A DNA stretch of 64,000 nucleotides, taken from CAYRGG01 sp964423745 (GTDB taxonomy: Bacteria > Pseudomonadota > Gammaproteobacteria > Competibacterales > Competibacteraceae). The number at the start of each line of letters is the position of its first letter. Position 1 is the first letter of the stretch. The stretch is taken from the NCBI GenBank assembly GCA_964423745.1, contig CAYRGG010000010.1, positions 1 through 64,000 on the forward strand. The letters are read 5' to 3'. Below the pieces are notes generated by a model. The model was not told where the DNA came from. It searched no databases and saw nothing but the letters and a program-made list of their open reading frames with translations. The translations under genes were made by a program, and so were the position numbers. Shown piece by piece: positions 61,800 to 64,000 of the stretch.

Positions 61800-63047
61800 A
61801 TGTTTCAACTAGATAGCAAATCCGTTAAGAAAGTAAAGATTTACGGCATGATGACCTTGGGCAACTTACTGATGCTTTTAGGAGCGATGGGGTGTGCTGG
61901 CCCATTCAACTTCCCAACCAGCGCCCAAGCGTCATCATCGGTGTCCAGCGAGCCTACGGAGGCTGCTGGAGAGACCGGCAACAATCCCGACTTTCAGCCT
62001 GTCACGTTGTTGGAAGACTTGGAACACCCTTGGGGTCTTGCCTGGTTGCCCGATGGCGGGATGTTGATTACGGAAAGACCAGGGCGATTGCGGATTGCTC
62101 AGAACAACGTGTTAGATCCGACACCGATCCCGGGAGTGCCCGAGGTTTTTGCCGAAGGTCAAGGTGGCTTCATGGATGTCTCCCTGCATCCTCGCTTTGC
62201 AGAAAATCGTTTGGTGTACTTCACTTACTCTCATGGTACCCCATCAGCCAACCGCACCCGCGTTGCCCGAGCCACCTTTGATGGTAATGCACTGACGGAT
62301 TGGCAAGTGATCTTCGAGGTTTCCCAAGCTAAATCGAGAGGAGCACATTTCGGATCTCGCATGGTCTGGCTGCCCGATGAAACCCTGCTGGTGTCCATTG
62401 GTGATGGTGGTAATCCCCCTATTGAACTGGATGGTGAATTTATCCGTCAGCAAGCGCAAAATCTTGGCAGCCATCTTGGTAAAGTGATACGCATAAATGA
62501 TGACGGTTCTATACCCATTGACAATCCCTTTGTGGCCGACGCTAATGCCGAACCTACCGTGTGGAGTTATGGGCATCGCAACATTCAAGGACTCACCTTT
62601 GATCCGATTGCGAATCGGGTGTGGGCCACCGAACACGGCGCCCGTGGCGGTGATGAAGTGAATCTCGTCGAGGCGGGGGAAAATTATGGTTGGCCTCTAG
62701 CTACCCACAGTCGCGAATATTCTGGGGGCATTATCTCTCCCGAACAGTCCTTACCGGGCATGATCGACCCCAAATTAGTGTGGCCATCCACAGTGGCCCC
62801 CTCTGGCTTGGCTTTTTATACGGGCAACCAGTTTCCTCAGTGGCAAGGCGATCTGTTTGCCGGTGGCTTGGTTACCGAAGATGTCCGCCGCATTGAGCTG
62901 GACGAAGTGGGCAACGTGGTGAACGAAGAATCTATTGCCATCGGTCAACGGGTGCGGGATGTACGCCAGGGACCCGATGGATTGTTGTATATTCTAACGG
63001 ATGAAACCAATGGACAACTGATTCGGCTTGAACCGGTGGCGAGTTAA
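61800..63047 (+). CDS. PQQ-dependent sugar dehydrogenase-like protein
   Basis: Soluble-type glucose/sorbosone dehydrogenase family (beta-propeller, PF07995). From the ATG at 61800 it has 415 residues with an N-terminal export signal ending in LLGAMGC, a lipobox-like but imperfect site. The propeller part has HPWGLAWLPDGGMLITERPGRL, GGFMDVSLHP, GSHLGKVIRI, WSYGHRNIQGL and WATEHGARGGDEVNLVEAGENYGWP. Only 11 bp after pqqE, it is probably co-transcribed with PQQ synthesis and uses the product. The substrate is unknown; the family includes aldose dehydrogenases. Confidence 0.9.
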   Translation: MFQLDSKSVKKVKIYGMMTLGNLLMLLGAMGCAGPFNFPTSAQASSSVSSEPTEAAGETGNNPDFQPVTLLEDLEHPWGLAWLPDGGMLITERPGRLRIAQNNVLDPTPIPGVPEVFAEGQGGFMDVSLHPRFAENRLVYFTYSHGTPSANRTRVARATFDGNALTDWQVIFEVSQAKSRGAHFGSRMVWLPDETLLVSIGDGGNPPIELDGEFIRQQAQNLGSHLGKVIRINDDGSIPIDNPFVADANAEPTVWSYGHRNIQGLTFDPIANRVWATEHGARGGDEVNLVEAGENYGWPLATHSREYSGGIISPEQSLPGMIDPKLVWPSTVAPSGLAFYTGNQFPQWQGDLFAGGLVTEDVRRIELDEVGNVVNEESIAIGQRVRDVRQGPDGLLYILTDETNGQLIRLEPVAS

Positions 63048-63110
63048 CGTCCCACCGTGGCATCGGCCAACGTTTTAATTTGAGACTCCTTTGGAAGAAT
63101 CGGTAAAGTG

Positions 63111-63707
63111 ATGCAACCGTCAACGCAAAAATTAGTTTCACCACAAACCTATTTAGTCCTAGAAAGAAAAGCAGAGACTAAAAATGAATATTACAAGGGA
63201 GAAATATTCGCTATGGCAGGAGCCAGCAGAGCGCACAATTTAATAGCAACCAATATGATTAGATGGTTAGGTAACCAATTGGTGGAGCGTCCCTGTAGCG
63301 TGTACTCCAGCGACATGAAAGTAAAAATAGCTAAAATTGATAAGTATACCTATCCCGATATGGTTATCACCTGTGAAGAAGAAAAATTCGAAGATAAAGA
63401 AGAAGATGTATTGCTAAACCCTATAGTCATTATAGAAATCCTATCGGATTCTACAGAAGCTTATGATAGGGGAAAGAAATTTTCTCATTATCAATATATA
63501 AGCTCATTTATGGAATATGTGTTGGTGTCACAAGATACCTATAAAGTGGAAAGGTTTATACGCCAACAAGCTAATAAATGGCTATACGAGGCATTTCATA
63601 CTATCGATGATGTATTAATCATAGAATCAATAGATTGCAAGCTTCCTATGAAAGAAATATATCGAAAAGTCGAGTTTGAAAACACGCATTATAAATTAAC
63701 AACCTGA
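63111..63707 (+). CDS. Uma2-family (DUF820) putative restriction-like endonuclease
   Basis: A 198-residue PD-(D/E)xK-fold protein. Visible: ERKAETKNEYYKGEIFAMAGAS (start of the fold), YPDMVITC, VIIEILSDSTEAYDRGKKFSHYQYI (catalytic Asp, Glu, Lys region) and EYVLVSQD. The function of the family is not settled; many copies accompany mobile DNA and are abundant in cyanobacteria. The gene is clearly richer in A and T than its neighbours, so it is likely acquired. The start is ATG 63111; a GTG directly precedes it. No partner gene is seen. Confidence 0.88.
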   Translation: MQPSTQKLVSPQTYLVLERKAETKNEYYKGEIFAMAGASRAHNLIATNMIRWLGNQLVERPCSVYSSDMKVKIAKIDKYTYPDMVITCEEEKFEDKEEDVLLNPIVIIEILSDSTEAYDRGKKFSHYQYISSFMEYVLVSQDTYKVERFIRQQANKWLYEAFHTIDDVLIIESIDCKLPMKEIYRKVEFENTHYKLTT

Positions 63708-63764
63708 GTCAGAGTAGGCCGACCACCCTGGTGGGTTACGACGACCTATTCCTATCTTACCCTC

Positions 63765-64000
63765 TTAAGCCCAGAAGTCGCCGCCCTCGTATGTCACGCC
63801 GGGGATAAACCAATCTTGTAAATCCAGATAACGGAAGCGAGTGTCGACGCTATCCAGCCTTTCCCGAGCTTTGGCTGAAAGCCTGTGGGATCCGGCTGCG
63901 AAATTTTGGGCGATTCGGTCCGAATTTGTAGATTTAGGAATTACACTGGTGCCCCGATGGATGGCCCAGGCAATAAGCAGCTGACCCGGTGTCAAACCCT
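63765..64000 (-). CDS. Aldo/keto reductase, C-terminal part (5' end outside window)
   Basis: The frame is open through the right window edge. The visible 78 residues read GQLLIAWAIHRGTSVIPKSTN and then a tail with LDSVDTRFRYLDLQDWF. SVIPKSTNSDRIAQNF is the NADP(H)-binding segment of aldo/keto reductases. The substrate cannot be told from the tail. Confidence 0.88.
   Translation of the reverse strand, partial: GLTPGQLLIAWAIHRGTSVIPKSTNSDRIAQNFAAGSHRLSAKARERLDSVDTRFRYLDLQDWFIPGVTYEGGDFWA

Noticed and set aside
1..64000. CRISPR array or prophage
   Set aside because: No regularly spaced direct repeats, integrase or phage structural genes were seen.

Overview
The window reads as a chromosomal stretch of a free-living gammaproteobacterium of roughly balanced base composition. 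Evidence is the gene order glnD-map / rpsB-tsf-pyrH-frr-uppS-cdsA-dxr-rseP-bamA-skp-lpxD-fabZ-lpxA-lpxB, the ftsK / aat-bpt neighbourhood and a waaF-waaC-waaG-waaP LPS core cluster. I cannot name the genus. A pqqABCDE operon with its own PQQ-type dehydrogenase, many c-di-GMP proteins and Uma2-family genes point to an environmental lineage. No rRNA, tRNA or CRISPR array was found.

Layout. 1-3.7 kb: 3' part of an RND-efflux outer-membrane lipoprotein gene (cut by the window edge), a small secreted protein and an outer-membrane beta-barrel, all on the minus strand. 3.7-7 kb: a membrane Ser/Thr kinase with nine TPR-like repeats. 7.1-11.2 kb: LPS inner-core genes waaF, waaC, waaG, waaP. 11.2-16.6 kb: two PilZ genes bracketing a three-gene signalling operon (hybrid kinase, PAS kinase, NtrC-type sigma-54 activator). 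17.1-21.5 kb: a BvgS-like hybrid kinase interrupted by 45 Ns, overlapping an HD-GYP response regulator. 21.5-28.8 kb: prephenate dehydratase, an unknown gene, ftsK, a DUF482/GNAT protein, the N-degron transferases aat and bpt, and a cNMP-binding protein. 29-34.7 kb: pstS-pstC-pstA-pstB-phoU with a PhoB box and an attenuating terminator. 34.7-52.7 kb: glnD and map, then the long translation / isoprenoid / envelope-biogenesis run. 52.7-58.1 kb: a GGDEF-EAL protein coupled to lpxB, an antiporter and a PRC-barrel protein. 58.3-63.7 kb: the pqq operon with a PQQ-type sugar dehydrogenase, bracketed by a broken and an intact Uma2 gene. The right edge holds the end of an aldo/keto reductase.

How the genes work together. 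Most of the window builds the cell envelope: lipid A (lpxD, fabZ, lpxA, lpxB), LPS core (waa), outer-membrane protein assembly (bamA, skp), RseP, and the isoprenoid carrier (dxr, uppS). A second theme is c-di-GMP: an HD-GYP phosphodiesterase, a GGDEF-EAL enzyme and two PilZ proteins. The most interesting observation is that both PilZ genes carry a candidate sigma-54 promoter (GG-N10-GC) about 90 nt before the start codon and a related TGCGACA-type dyad about 110 nt further upstream. This suggests both are targets of the sigma-54 activator encoded between them. Other points worth a look are a 119-bp MITE-like element with a partial second copy, a shared -FGTF C-terminus on two proteins, an unusually long PqqA precursor, and an N-gap whose true length can be deduced from the protein.
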